Shown: positions 38,930 through 47,031, counted from the first letter of the stretch. The stretch is 64,000 bases of DNA from Nostocales cyanobacterium (GCA_004292695.1 RDXV01000016.1:1-64000), one strand, 5' to 3'. Notes: generated by a model not told the origin, from the letters alone. Translations and numbers: made by a program.

Positions 38930-40625
38930 ATTTACTCAAATGTAAAAACACACCACCTTTGAGTATTTCTGGCTCTTCTCCGTAACTACTCATTGTCAGC
39001 GATTGCAAATGATCAAAAAGTGGTTTTCCTAACAATTTAACAAACTTAACTAACGGTTGTTGACGTTCTAAAAAATCTTGGCTTTTTTCCCAGTCAACAT
39101 ATACATATCCTTGGTTGGGTTGGGGAATAGCTTTAATATCATTGGTAAATTCTTGATTTTCTATTAGTGATTTTTCCTGATGTGTAAGTATTTTTTCCAT
39201 TACTTTTAAATCAGAAGTAAATATTTCATAATTATCAATACTTCCATGCACTCCTTTGATCTTAGCTTCTATAACAGCAGTTTGATTTTCTGTAGCTGTT
39301 AATTCTGTCCAAGCTGTAATTTTTTGATTTCGCAAATTAACCACACTCGCATTTAAACCTTGCTCATTAGCAATGCGATCTAAATTATTTAAACCTGATA
39401 TTAATTCTGGTGATTTTTCTACTACAAACACCCAGCTAAAATCGGCATTTTCGGAATTAGGTAAAATAGCTAGAGCATATTCTCCCGTCACCCAAGAAAA
39501 AATATCACTGCCTAAGTTTAAACCCCATTGTTTTTGGAGAGAAACCACAGGTTTTAATAACCGCTCAACCGCTTTTTCCTCAGAACCATAAATAGCTATT
39601 GTTCCCTGTTGCCAAAGTTTACCCAAATTACTATTAGTTAAATTACTCAAATTTGTACCAGCTACCGCCATTCCTGCTGACTCTGGAATATAATGTAATG
39701 CTCCCACTGGTTTAGCTTGTAATTGAGATCCATTTGTCAATGGAGATGAAGATAAAAATGTACTTTCTGCTAATAAACCTTGAGGTTTTAAAACTAAAGA
39801 AATTATTTGACTATCATAAGTTGGATCGGTCAATTTTAAACCTTGCCATTGGGCAACTTCACTTAAATTTAAAAAAGCTAAAGCTAGAGCATTTTTCGGT
39901 AATTCTTGAATCACTTGTTGATAAATGGGATAACTTTTTAAATTTACATTTGGAGCTTGCACATTATTAATAGCTTCTCTAATAACCTTGGGATAATTGG
40001 CAAACAACACAAAATTATCAACCACCGCAGCAGCTAAATTATTTTCAGCTTTTCCAGACTTTTCTACTGTTTGTGTATCATAAATTAACTTCACTCCTTT
40101 GTATTTTTGCACTTCTAAATTTGCTCCACCTAAAGCACGTTGTGAAAATAAAACTTCCACAAACTCCTTACTTTTTGTTGGGTTATCTGTAGCTAACACC
40201 ATTAAATAACCCGGTTGTATTCCATTACTCGGATCATGATCAATATCATCACTGGTTACAGCTAAGGTAATTTCATCACCCAACCAAGGTTTAACATCTT
40301 TGGCAAAATTTACCTGAGTTTTAGCTAATAACCTGTTTTTAATTTGAGAAAATTCTCCTTTTTGATCCAAAGACTGCAAACCTTCGGGATTTACGAGTAA
40401 TGATACCATCACAGGAGCAGCTTTTGATACAAACATGGCAGAAGCAGGCTGATTGATGGGTGTGCCTAATTTAACTGGGACTTTCACAAACAACCAGTAA
40501 AAACCAGTAATTAAGAGCAGTAGCACAGCAATAACACCAGCTACAAGAAAACCAAAAAATGAGCGTTGACTGTTCACTTGAACTTTATTTCTCCAGCTTT
40601 TATGCCACTTTGAATAGTATGGCAA
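38928..40625 (-). CDS. DUF3352-family membrane-anchored protein
   Basis: This 565-residue protein has one N-terminal transmembrane anchor (FFGFLVAGVIAVLLLLITGFYWLF) and a large outside or lumenal domain. Repeated features such as VMVLATDNPTKSKEFVEVLF, FVLFANYPKVIREAINN and FVFVVEKSPE agree with the cyanobacterial DUF3352 family. Function is unknown. The gene is divergent from the rhodanese gene, with only 25 bp between the start codons. Confidence 0.75.
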   Translation of the reverse strand: MPYYSKWHKSWRNKVQVNSQRSFFGFLVAGVIAVLLLLITGFYWLFVKVPVKLGTPINQPASAMFVSKAAPVMVSLLVNPEGLQSLDQKGEFSQIKNRLLAKTQVNFAKDVKPWLGDEITLAVTSDDIDHDPSNGIQPGYLMVLATDNPTKSKEFVEVLFSQRALGGANLEVQKYKGVKLIYDTQTVEKSGKAENNLAAAVVDNFVLFANYPKVIREAINNVQAPNVNLKSYPIYQQVIQELPKNALALAFLNLSEVAQWQGLKLTDPTYDSQIISLVLKPQGLLAESTFLSSSPLTNGSQLQAKPVGALHYIPESAGMAVAGTNLSNLTNSNLGKLWQQGTIAIYGSEEKAVERLLKPVVSLQKQWGLNLGSDIFSWVTGEYALAILPNSENADFSWVFVVEKSPELISGLNNLDRIANEQGLNASVVNLRNQKITAWTELTATENQTAVIEAKIKGVHGSIDNYEIFTSDLKVMEKILTHQEKSLIENQEFTNDIKAIPQPNQGYVYVDWEKSQDFLERQQPLVKFVKLLGKPLFDHLQSLTMSSYGEEPEILKGGVFLHLSK

Positions 40626-40650
40626 ATGTAGTATTGTTTAAAAACACTCC

Positions 40651-41010
40651 ATGACAGGTAAATCTTTTGATCAACCCATGCTCCAAATTAGTGTACAAGA
40701 ATTAGCCCAGCGTTTAGCTGATGGTGATCCAACTTTGCAGTTAATAGATGTACGTGAACCCCAAGAAGTGGCGATCGCCAAAATAGAAGGTTTTGTAAAC
40801 CTACCTTTAAGCGAATATGAACAATGGAACGGGCAAATTACCAGTCGTTTTGACGCAGACGCAGAAACCTTAGTATTATGTCATCATGGTGTACGCTCTG
40901 CCCAAATGTGTCAATGGTTAACCACCCAAGGTTTCACCAATGTCAAAAACATCACAGGTGGCATTGCGGCCTACTCCACCCTAATTGATCCCTCAGTGCC
41001 TCAATATTAA
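40651..41010 (+). CDS. single-domain rhodanese-like sulfurtransferase
   Basis: This 119-residue rhodanese domain has LQLIDVREPQEVAIAKIEGF and the active-site loop LCHHGVRSAQM, whose Cys would carry the persulfide and whose CxxxxR shape is standard. ITGGIAAYS ends the domain. There is no signal peptide, so it is cytosolic. It may relay sulfur or act in detoxification. The ATG at 40651 is used; the ATG at 40678 also yields a complete domain. Confidence 0.9.
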   Translation: MTGKSFDQPMLQISVQELAQRLADGDPTLQLIDVREPQEVAIAKIEGFVNLPLSEYEQWNGQITSRFDADAETLVLCHHGVRSAQMCQWLTTQGFTNVKNITGGIAAYSTLIDPSVPQY

Positions 41011-41524
41011 GGCAGGGGGAGCAGGGGAGGCAGGGGAGGCAGGGGGAGCAGGGGAGGCAGGGGGAGCAGGGGAGGAAAAGAATTTTACTAATTCTCAATT
41101 CTCAATTCTCAATAACCGCCTGTCAGCAAAGTGACTGATCTGAAAATAAAATTTTGTAACTAAAAAGACAGCTAAAACTCTTAACAATATGAAATATTAT
41201 GGTAAATAGATAGCTTTATCTATATACAGCGTATTGCAGATCAATGAGGTACATAATCAAAATTGAAACTTGTACAGAAAGCCAGTTTTACTTCTGACTC
41301 CTGACTCCTGACTTCTGACTTCTGCTGTATTTTCGGTAATGAGTTATAATGTATTATTAAGTACACACAAAATCCAAGGTTAAGGGCAACTTTACACTCA
41401 AGAAATGTAGTATAAATAAATAATTTGCAATTTTGCACGAAATAATAAATAACTAATTTTTTTAGCCCATTTTTTAACCTGTTTCAACTTTTCCTTAAAA
41501 TTTGCCTTCAGTAAAACATCATCT
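41011..41524. other. 514-bp gap upstream of hrcA with two tandem-repeat blocks
   Basis: 41011-41075 is a G-rich array of GGCAGGGGGAGCAGGGGA-type units. 41288-41325 is a heptamer array (CTTCTGA / CTCCTGA). The remainder is AT-rich with no gene. I looked for a CIRCE operator (TTAGCACTC-N9-GAGTGCTAA) before hrcA and do not see one. Confidence 0.55.
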
Positions 41525-42610
41525 ATGCAAGTCCAGCTGACAAACCGACAACAGCACATACTTTGGGCAACTGTACGCCATTATATCGCTACAGCAGAGC
41601 CTGTTGGTTCTAAAACTCTAATCGAAGAATTTGACCTTGGTGTCAGTTCTGCTACCATCCGTAATGTTATGGTGGTTTTGGAAAAATCAGGGTTACTTTA
41701 CCAACCACATACTTCTGCGGGTAGAGTACCTTCTGATTGGGGTTATCGTATTTATGTTGATAAATTGATGAAACCTTCGGAAACCCTACTTAAAGAGGTA
41801 GAGTCAACTTTTCAACAACGCTTACATTGGGAAGATTGCAGTTTAGAAGCTCTCCTACAAGGAGCGGCTCAAATTCTAGCTACACTAAGCGGCTGCATTA
41901 CCTTAATTACCATGCCAAAATCCCAAACAGCACAAATCAGACATTTACAACTTTTACAAGTAGAACCTGGAAAGATTATGCTGATTGTGGTGACGGATGG
42001 TTATGAAACCCATTCCAAGTTAATGGACTTATTTAGGGAGTCTTCAGATACTCAGCTAGATTCTGAAGCAATTGATCGGGAATTACAAATTGTCTCTAAT
42101 TTTTTAAATACTCATCTGCGAGGTTCAACTATCTTAGATTTATCCCAGCTTGACTGGAGTAAACTAGATCAGGAATTTCAACGTTATGGGGAATTTTTGA
42201 AAAGTTCCTTGACAGAATTACTACATCGTGCTTCAACCCCTTCAACTACCCAAATTATGATCCGGGGAGTAGGTGAGGTACTGCGTCAACCTGAATTTTC
42301 CCAAGTGCAGCAAGTACAAACGATTATGCACTTATTAGAGGAAGAACAAGAGAAATTATGGCGGTTAATATGTGAAGAACCGGAAGTTGAGGACATAGGT
42401 AAACCCAAGGTGACAGTAAGGATAGGAGCAGAAAACCCCTTAGAACCCATTCAAACCTGTTCTTTAATTTCCTCTACCTATCGTCGCGGTTCTCAACCAG
42501 TGGGAAGTGTAGGTGTTTTAGGACCAACTCGGTTAGACTATGAAAATGCGATTGCTGTTGTTTCCGCAGCAGCAGAATATCTATCAGAAGCGTTTAGTCA
42601 TACTGCGTAA
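41525..42610 (+). CDS. hrcA: heat-inducible transcription repressor HrcA
   Basis: HrcA represses groESL/dnaK-type heat-shock genes by binding CIRCE operators. The N-terminal winged helix is clear: [28 protein letters not shown] and [37 protein letters not shown]. The GAF-like middle and the C-terminal [17 protein letters not shown] motif are complete. It is 361 residues. No CIRCE was seen upstream of it or of dnaK in this window. The element integrated at tRNA-Leu begins 210 bp downstream. Confidence 0.95.
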   Translation: MQVQLTNRQQHILWATVRHYIATAEPVGSKTLIEEFDLGVSSATIRNVMVVLEKSGLLYQPHTSAGRVPSDWGYRIYVDKLMKPSETLLKEVESTFQQRLHWEDCSLEALLQGAAQILATLSGCITLITMPKSQTAQIRHLQLLQVEPGKIMLIVVTDGYETHSKLMDLFRESSDTQLDSEAIDRELQIVSNFLNTHLRGSTILDLSQLDWSKLDQEFQRYGEFLKSSLTELLHRASTPSTTQIMIRGVGEVLRQPEFSQVQQVQTIMHLLEEEQEKLWRLICEEPEVEDIGKPKVTVRIGAENPLEPIQTCSLISSTYRRGSQPVGSVGVLGPTRLDYENAIAVVSAAAEYLSEAFSHTA

Positions 42611-42733
42611 ATCATGGTCAGAAAAATATCATTTATTTTAATATGGCAAGTAGGATTTACTTCCTACGCCTTTTTCTTTGTAGCTGGGGACATGATACTT
42701 TTCGTTTAAGCTCAAAAAATTAAATCATGTAAA

Positions 42734-42780
42734 TTGGGTTGTTCATATCAGTGCTGCGAAGCAAGGTAACAAAACCCAAC
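42734..42780. repeat. dispersed palindrome (GGGTTGTT / AACAAAACCC type)
   Basis: TTGGGTTGTTC and AACAAAACCCAAC flank a GTGCTGCGAAGCA centre. It is an inverted-orientation relative of the repeat at 33392-33432. It sits just outside the left end of the tRNA-Leu element and is not part of it. Confidence 0.6.
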
Positions 42781-42820
42781 ATGATCAGTAAAAAACATAA
42801 TGTTAATGAAATATGGTGTC

Positions 42821-42846
42821 AATAATGGGCAAGAGGAGAATCGAAC
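42821..42846. repeat. attL: left copy of the 26-bp att core
   Basis: Begins AATAATGGGCAAGAGG and ends GAATCGAAC. All 26 bases match the right copy, and both sides diverge immediately (CTGT here, TCCT at the right). Twenty of the bases correspond to the 3' end of tRNA-Leu. Confidence 0.9.
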
Positions 42847-42888
42847 CTGTTCTATAACCTCAAACCCTTATTATTACGTTACTTGGAA

Positions 42889-42935
42889 TTTACTCATAAC
42901 TAACCTAAAAAAAAAGTGAGTAAAAAGTGAGTAAA
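42889..42935. promoter_or_regulatory. left-end cluster of GTGAGTAAA 9-mers (possible recombinase arm sites)
   Basis: TTTACTCAT at 42889-42897 (inverted, one mismatch), GTGAGTAAA at 42916-42924 and GTGAGTAAA at 42927-42935 lie 40-90 bp inside attL. A matching group lies inside attR. Tyrosine recombinases commonly bind short arm sites near att cores. The assignment is inferred from position and repetition. Confidence 0.45.
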
Positions 42936-44318
42936 AAAATAGAAGTCGGTGGTGATGGTAATTTTGACGGTTTTCAAGATTTACTAAAGTTCTACCAAAA
43001 TACATCTAAGCAATTATCAAAGGGTATTAGTTTTAAAAGGCAAGGCAAGTATCTGTATCTACAGTTCATTTATCCCGGTGAAACAAAACGATTACCTCAT
43101 AAACCAGATTATGGTTTTAGTTATGAAAGTATCATTAAAGCAAAGGAAAATGCACATAGAATTGCTTATGCACTTGACACTATAACCAGTGTTACTGAAT
43201 TTACAGATTGGTATAACAAAGAAATACTCGGTAAAAATGAAGTAACCGATGATAGGATTACCTACCGCGAGATATTTGGAAAAATAGAACAGAAATACTT
43301 CTCTGGTAAACATAAGAATGTTAAGTCACAGAAACGAGATAAAGACGCTATAAGCTATCAAGCGAACTTTGACTCATATTATGGGTGTGTTTTTAAACGG
43401 TTTACCGATTGGGATAAACAACCAACTTGGGAAGATATCAAAACCGTCTTATTTACTTGGAAACAAGGCACTAAAACTTTTAAGGATAGCTACACGGTAA
43501 TTAAAAAAATAGTTAGCTATTGTCCTAACAGAGATAAGTTACTAGCATTACTATCTGAGATTGACTGCCAACAAACTGAGTATAAGGAACGTCAATCAAT
43601 TAGTTTAGAACAGTTCCTAGAATGGCATAATAAAACATTAGAAGATGCACCAGATAGATACAGAGAATGTACAACATCTTGGTTATGGGTAGCGTCAATG
43701 TGTGTGGTTTATGGTTTACGTCCATCTGAGATTGCAGCCGCTTTAAACCTGACTCAACCTTACACAAAAGACGGTATAACTATACCTGCAATCAATAATC
43801 CAAATAACACAGAATTATTACTTGTGTTAGGTAAAGAAACTTACTTTGGTACAACAATTAAAACAGGCAGTAGGATATGTAAGCCATTGTGTGTAACAAA
43901 ACAAATAATAGATGGGTTAAATCTAAGAACACCAAAATTACCAAAGTACAAACCAAGAATAGGTAGTAAACCTCAAACTATTGTTAATGGGTTTTCTAAT
44001 AGTTACAGACGGAATATGGTCGCTTGGAAATGTCCTGTTTCACAAGCCTACGCCTTTAGACATTTAGGTAATCAGCAGGGTGAAAAATACGGTATTCCAC
44101 AAGAAATCAGAGCTAGGTCAATGGGACATTCAGTAGCGGTGAATGAGAGTACCTACAAAAAACGTTCTAACTTCCAAACTTCTGTTGATCTATTAACTAA
44201 CCATAGTAAGCAACCATTAAGCCTAGATATGGCTATACAGCAATTAGAAACAACTGGTTTTGATTTAGATGACCCAAGTGTTAAGGCGGTTCTCAAGGTA
44301 ATCTATCAACTACCATAA
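42927..44318 (+). CDS. tyrosine recombinase (integrase) of the tRNA-Leu element
   Basis: The 463-residue protein has the phage-integrase catalytic fold in its C-terminal third. The first Arg is in VYGLRPSEIAAAL. The second box reads YAFRHLGNQQG, and IRARSMGHSVAVNESTYKK carries the last His and the nucleophilic Tyr. The long N-terminal part would hold arm- and core-binding domains. The GTG start at 42927 lies inside one of the 9-mer repeats, so integrase binding there could also repress its own expression. It is the only recombination gene in the element and adjoins attL. A terminator follows it at 44349-44375. Confidence 0.85.
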   Translation: MSKKIEVGGDGNFDGFQDLLKFYQNTSKQLSKGISFKRQGKYLYLQFIYPGETKRLPHKPDYGFSYESIIKAKENAHRIAYALDTITSVTEFTDWYNKEILGKNEVTDDRITYREIFGKIEQKYFSGKHKNVKSQKRDKDAISYQANFDSYYGCVFKRFTDWDKQPTWEDIKTVLFTWKQGTKTFKDSYTVIKKIVSYCPNRDKLLALLSEIDCQQTEYKERQSISLEQFLEWHNKTLEDAPDRYRECTTSWLWVASMCVVYGLRPSEIAAALNLTQPYTKDGITIPAINNPNNTELLLVLGKETYFGTTIKTGSRICKPLCVTKQIIDGLNLRTPKLPKYKPRIGSKPQTIVNGFSNSYRRNMVAWKCPVSQAYAFRHLGNQQGEKYGIPQEIRARSMGHSVAVNESTYKKRSNFQTSVDLLTNHSKQPLSLDMAIQQLETTGFDLDDPSVKAVLKVIYQLP

Positions 44319-44348
44319 ATCACGAATAAGCAACTAAATAATTACCTC

Positions 44349-44375
44349 ACCTACTCAACAATGGGTAGGTTTTTT
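44349..44375 (+). terminator. rho-independent terminator after the integrase gene
   Basis: CCTACTC (44350-44356) pairs with GGGTAGG (44363-44369) over a 6-base loop, followed by six T residues. The position, 30 bp after the integrase stop, is right for its terminator. Confidence 0.75.
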
Positions 44376-44384
44376 ACTGTTTAA

Positions 44385-44514
44385 AATATCTCTCAGATGC
44401 AATGAGATTATATACCACACACTCACTAAGTCAAGGGTAAAATGAATTCGTACCTCACCCTTGACTAAGTTCGTTAGTGTGGAATAAATCTATTTTTTGT
44501 TCCTGAGAGATATT
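44385..44514. repeat. nested inverted repeat 1 of the element
   Basis: Three stems nest in order. Outer: AATATCTCTCAG (44385-44396) with CTGAGAGATATT (44503-44514). Middle: CCACAC (44415-44420) with GTGTGG (44477-44482). Inner: AGTCAAGGGT (44429-44438) with ACCCTTGACT (44457-44466). The whole could fold as one long cruciform or RNA. The inner stem core AGTCAAGG recurs in the second nested repeat. Confidence 0.8.
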
Positions 44515-44552
44515 GGTAAATGTAGTTTATAGGTTGTACCTTACAAATAATT

Positions 44553-44577
44553 TTATTAAATAACTTTATTAAATAAA
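44553..44577. promoter_or_regulatory. operator-like AT repeat, copy 1 (downstream of the 86-aa gene)
   Basis: TTATTAAATAACTTTATTAA is shared in large part with copies at 44930-44959 and 46063-46090. Here it precedes an ATG with a very short frame (MTTRKP) and lies beyond the 3' end of the minus-strand 86-aa gene. It is the most degenerate copy. Confidence 0.5.
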
Positions 44578-44641
44578 AAAATCATGACTACTCGCAAGCC
44601 ATGATTAATAGGACATAAAAATGAAACACAAAATTATCATA

Positions 44642-44902
44642 TCATTGATGTTTCCTAACTGTCAAATCTGAGTTATTCATCATATATCGTGACAAGTCAT
44701 CCATAGTAGATTCTACTTGATTTACACTACGTTCTATGCTACTCAATCTATGGTTAACCATCTCTAATTTACCTTTAGTTTCAACATTGAAAGTAGTTGT
44801 AATTTTAATGTCTTGTTTCATGTCAGACACAATTTTACCTGCGTAACTCATAACCGCTAACCCCGTACCAATAATCGTTAATGTCTCTACACTTAAAGGC
44901 AT
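44642..44902 (-). CDS. small membrane/coiled-coil protein of the element (86 aa)
   Basis: I do not recognise this protein. It has one hydrophobic helix near the N terminus (LTIIGTGLAVMSYAGKIV) followed by a hydrophilic helix with heptad spacing (LEMVNHRLSSIERSVNQVESTMDDLSRYM) that looks like a coiled coil. The layout recalls small phage or element membrane proteins. A GGAGAT lies just before the ATG. It is divergent from the gene at 44991, with operator-like repeat copy 2 between them. Confidence 0.55.
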   Translation of the reverse strand: MPLSVETLTIIGTGLAVMSYAGKIVSDMKQDIKITTTFNVETKGKLEMVNHRLSSIERSVNQVESTMDDLSRYMMNNSDLTVRKHQ

Positions 44903-44929
44903 ATTTATCTCCCTACTTTGTTTGTGATT

Positions 44930-44959
44930 AAAGTTATTAAATAACTTTATTTAATAACT
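44930..44959. promoter_or_regulatory. operator-like AT repeat, copy 2 (divergent promoter region)
   Basis: The 17-bp near-palindrome AAGTTATTAAATAACTT overlaps a direct repeat of AATAACTT/A spaced 13 bp. It lies between the divergent 86-aa and 67-aa genes. The arrangement suits a repressor or activator encoded by the element. Confidence 0.55.
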
Positions 44960-44990
44960 ATTTTCATGACAAACAAGTGAGGAATAAATT

Positions 44991-45194
44991 ATGAATTTTG
45001 TAAGGATAACGACGGGTACAATTACCTATGCAATTAATCTAGATTATGTTACGTGCTGGTATTTAAATCAACACGAAGATAAGTTAGTTATTTACTATGC
45101 AGATAAAAGTAATGATACTTTTGTGGCAAGTAATAATCGAAATTTTATTGAGTGTTTAAAACATCAATCTAGACAAGTTAATGAGTTCAGATAG
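44991..45194 (+). CDS. small hypothetical protein of the element (67 aa)
   Basis: This appears to be a small beta-rich protein (FVRITTGTITYAINLDYVTCWYL, KLVIYYADKSNDTFVAS) with a positively charged tail. GTGAGGA lies about 8 bp before the ATG, a good ribosome binding site. The next gene starts 11 bp after the stop, so the two form an operon driven from the copy-2 repeat region. The family is not recognised. Confidence 0.55.
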   Translation: MNFVRITTGTITYAINLDYVTCWYLNQHEDKLVIYYADKSNDTFVASNNRNFIECLKHQSRQVNEFR

Positions 45195-45205
45195 GAGTCA
45201 AAACA

Positions 45206-46012
45206 ATGAATAAAGCTATTAGAGGGTCAATAATGTTGGCGGGAATTAAGTTAGAAGTGTTCCATATCCCACAAACACAATCTAACTTTTATGTATTCAG
45301 TCAAACTCAGGTGGCGACCGCTGTTAATGTCCCAAAAATGTATGTTACAAGGTGGTTAAAAAATAAAGAGTCAACGGTAGAATCAGGGTTTTACGAGTCA
45401 CAATATTTAGACTCAAAACGGGTAGAAGCCTTACCAGGTAATAATTTTACGGGTCACAAAATTGAATCTAATAAACAAGGTAAACGAGGTGAGTCTAGAA
45501 TTAAAATAGTACCAATTGAATTAGCGGTAGAATTTTGGCTAGACCAGGCACTTACTCGGAATAATGAACAAGCTATAGCGTTAACCTATGCTTGTTTGAA
45601 TGAGGCACTAAAACGACGGTGTGATGAAATATTTTTAGGTAAATTAACCACTGACTTAATTGACTATGAAAGTGATACCGAAGATGACAAAAATAATTTT
45701 TTAACATATTTACAATCACGATCTATCTTGCGAGATTCACATATCAGCTTTACTAATTGCTGTTTATACAATGGGTTTAATGCTGCAATTGCCCACAATG
45801 AGATTACAAAACAGTTGTTAGGCAAAACAGCTAAGGAACTAAGGGAAGATGAGTTAATCAATGGTAACTATCGAGTCGGGTTAAATCACATACCAAATAG
45901 TGATGAATTAATTTTAATAGCCAAAGTAAAGTTAGAATTTAGTCGGTATAGACACGGTAACGTATACGAGAGGGTTAAGCGCGCTGTCAATGAGATTATG
46001 AAATTAAAGTAA
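45206..46012 (+). CDS. phage-antirepressor-like protein of the element (268 aa)
   Basis: No family is assigned with certainty. Residues about 30-60 (YVFSQTQVATAVNVPKMYVTRWLKNKES) look like a helix-turn-helix with a recognition helix and basic end. The middle (IVPIELAVEFWLDQALTRNNEQAIALTYACLNEALKRRCDEIF) resembles the helical region that follows DNA-binding domains in phage antirepressors. AGGAGTC precedes the ATG. It is the largest cargo gene and a fair candidate for the element's regulator or replication initiator. It is co-transcribed with the 67-aa gene. Confidence 0.5.
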   Translation: MNKAIRGSIMLAGIKLEVFHIPQTQSNFYVFSQTQVATAVNVPKMYVTRWLKNKESTVESGFYESQYLDSKRVEALPGNNFTGHKIESNKQGKRGESRIKIVPIELAVEFWLDQALTRNNEQAIALTYACLNEALKRRCDEIFLGKLTTDLIDYESDTEDDKNNFLTYLQSRSILRDSHISFTNCCLYNGFNAAIAHNEITKQLLGKTAKELREDELINGNYRVGLNHIPNSDELILIAKVKLEFSRYRHGNVYERVKRAVNEIMKLK

Positions 46013-46062
46013 AAAAATCAAATCATAAGTAGATGGGTATGTTCGTTGAGTTCATACCTTTT

Positions 46063-46090
46063 TTATTCAATAACTTTATTTAATAACTTT
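46063..46090. promoter_or_regulatory. operator-like AT repeat, copy 3 (upstream of the 116-aa gene)
   Basis: CAATAACTTTATTTAATAAC carries the AATAACTT direct repeat with the same 13-bp period as copy 2. It ends 4 bp before the start codon at 46095, an unusual position that would let a bound protein block translation initiation or promoter clearance. Confidence 0.5.
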
Positions 46091-46094
46091 GAAC

Positions 46095-46445
46095 ATGACA
46101 ATACAACATATCCCAACTGACTACGGCATATTATCGGTAGTTAAACGTCGTGGCTACTATTACGCGGTAAGAACACACTTTAACCGCAAGAGACAGATAT
46201 ATCTAGGTAAGATAGTTCCTGATACGGATACGCTTAATGAAGTTGCCAAAGATATTTATTCAAGTGACAGAGAATGGTACACAAATCATCCCCCAAAGCC
46301 TGAGAAGTTACGAGCCAGGGTTAAGGATACAAATAATCTATCCTTACGAGACGATTTACTCAGAGTATGTGAACTGTGCAAGGTATTTGGTGAGGAAAGA
46401 ATAGAACAGCAGATAAGGACCATAATTAAAGTTCACTTGCCATAA
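46095..46445 (+). CDS. small hypothetical protein of the element (116 aa)
   Basis: The basic N-terminal part (SVVKRRGYYYAVRTHFNRKRQIYLGKIVPDTDTL) looks like a three-stranded, DNA- or RNA-binding sheet similar to AP2-like or integrase arm-binding domains. A helical C-terminal part follows. The frame extends to a TTG at 46089, but the ATG at 46095 is preferred. It could be an accessory recombination factor (excisionase-like); this is speculation based on charge and location. Confidence 0.5.
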   Translation: MTIQHIPTDYGILSVVKRRGYYYAVRTHFNRKRQIYLGKIVPDTDTLNEVAKDIYSSDREWYTNHPPKPEKLRARVKDTNNLSLRDDLLRVCELCKVFGEERIEQQIRTIIKVHLP

Positions 46446-46531
46446 GTTAGCTTTGGTCACGAACTAAGGATAGAAGTTTTGTACCCTTGAGTGTGGCTAC
46501 TCACCAATAATCACTATTCCCCAACAAACCT

Positions 46532-46656
46532 CACCCTGTAACCTACAAAAAATCTGGGTATGGTTCTAATGAAGTTAGTCAAGGTTACGGAGTACGATAG
46601 CTTGACCTTGACTTACTGAATGAACCATGTACCCTATCAAGTCAGGTTACAGGGTG
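46532..46656. repeat. nested inverted repeat 2 of the element
   Basis: Outer stem: CACCCTGTAACCT (46532-46544) with AGGTTACAGGGTG (46644-46656), 13 bp perfect. Middle: GGGTATGGTTC (46556-46566) with GAACCATGTACCC (46622-46634), with a 2-base bulge. Inner: AGTCAAGGT (46577-46585) with ACCTTGACT (46605-46613). The three-stem plan and the inner AGTCAAGG core match the first nested repeat. Confidence 0.85.
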
Positions 46657-46730
46657 CTTTGTATGCTTGGTAGGTAAATTACCCTTCATTTATCAAATTA
46701 CAGTGTGTCCTTACCCCAAAATCACTATGA

Positions 46731-46815
46731 ATAGTACCTATGTACACTTGTTGCTGGTTTAATGACTTGTTACTGTTAATCATCTACTCAGTGACTAGGA
46801 ATACATAGGTACTAT
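46731..46815. repeat. nested inverted repeat 3 of the element
   Basis: Outer stem: ATAGTACCTATGTA (46731-46744) with TACATAGGTACTAT (46802-46815), 14 bp perfect. Inner: GTTACTG (46769-46775) with CAGTGAC (46789-46795), one wobble pair. It lies 74 bp after the second nested repeat. Confidence 0.8.
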
Positions 46816-46834
46816 GGTATGTATGTATTGGTTG

Positions 46835-46886
46835 TTTACTCACTTTACCTGTTGTATAGTTAGCTTGTGAGTAAATTTTGAGTAAA
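46835..46886. promoter_or_regulatory. right-end cluster of GTGAGTAAA 9-mers (possible recombinase arm sites)
   Basis: TTTACTCAC at 46835-46843, GTGAGTAAA at 46867-46875 and TTGAGTAAA at 46878-46886 mirror the group near attL. The first two form a 9-bp inverted repeat. Three such sites at each end are consistent with recombinase arm binding. Confidence 0.45.
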
Positions 46887-46942
46887 ATAAATTATTTCTC
46901 ATTAACTCAAAATGCTGTGATGTTGTGAGCATAGGAGTGAGA

Positions 46943-46968
46943 AATAATGGGCAAGAGGAGAATCGAAC
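46943..46968. repeat. attR: right copy of the 26-bp att core within tRNA-Leu
   Basis: Identical to 42821-42846. The last 20 bp coincide with the 3' acceptor and T-arm sequence of the tRNA gene (minus strand), so integration left the tRNA intact. Confidence 0.9.
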
Positions 46969-47031
46969 TCCTATGATCGCAAGATCGCCGCATTTTGAGT
47001 GCGGTGCGTCTACCAGTTTCGCCACTCGCCC
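46949..47031 (-). tRNA. tRNA-Leu, anticodon CAA
   Basis: On the minus strand the sequence starts GGGCGAGTGGCGAAAC and ends TTCTCCTCTTGCCC, 83 nt without CCA. The acceptor stem GGGCGAG pairs with CTTGCCC, with one G-T. The anticodon arm CCGCA-CTCAAAA-TGCGG gives CAA. A long variable arm (GATC-TTGC-GATC) marks a class II tRNA, and the T loop is TTCGATT. It is the attachment site of the integrated element. Confidence 0.95.

Larger units (their letters stand above)
46446..46942. other. non-coding right arm of the element, rich in inverted repeats
   Basis: No gene is present over about 500 bp. The space is occupied by nested inverted repeats at 46532-46656 and 46731-46815 and a 9-mer cluster at 46835-46886. 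Devoting 12 percent of a 4.1-kb element to structured non-coding DNA suggests a function such as an origin, a recombination site or a structural RNA. Confidence 0.6.
42821..46968 (+). mobile_element. 4.1-kb integrated element at the 3' end of tRNA-Leu(CAA)
   Basis: Identical 26-bp sequences at 42821-42846 and 46943-46968 bound a segment holding a tyrosine recombinase gene near one end and four small genes. The second copy includes the 3' end of an intact tRNA-Leu; the first carries only its last 20 bases, the classic result of site-specific integration at a tRNA gene. No replication, capsid, relaxase or transposase gene is recognisable. The element also has three nested inverted repeats, an operator-like repeat at three loci and clustered GTGAGTAAA 9-mers near both ends. 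It could be a satellite, a minimal integrative plasmid or a decayed larger element. Confidence 0.88.

Noticed and set aside
41011-41524. CIRCE operator upstream of hrcA
   Set aside because: No TTAGCACTC-N9-GAGTGCTAA or close match could be found in the gap.
42821-42846. A second, partial tRNA-Leu gene at the left end
   Set aside because: Only the last 20 bases of the tRNA are present; it is an att site, not a gene.
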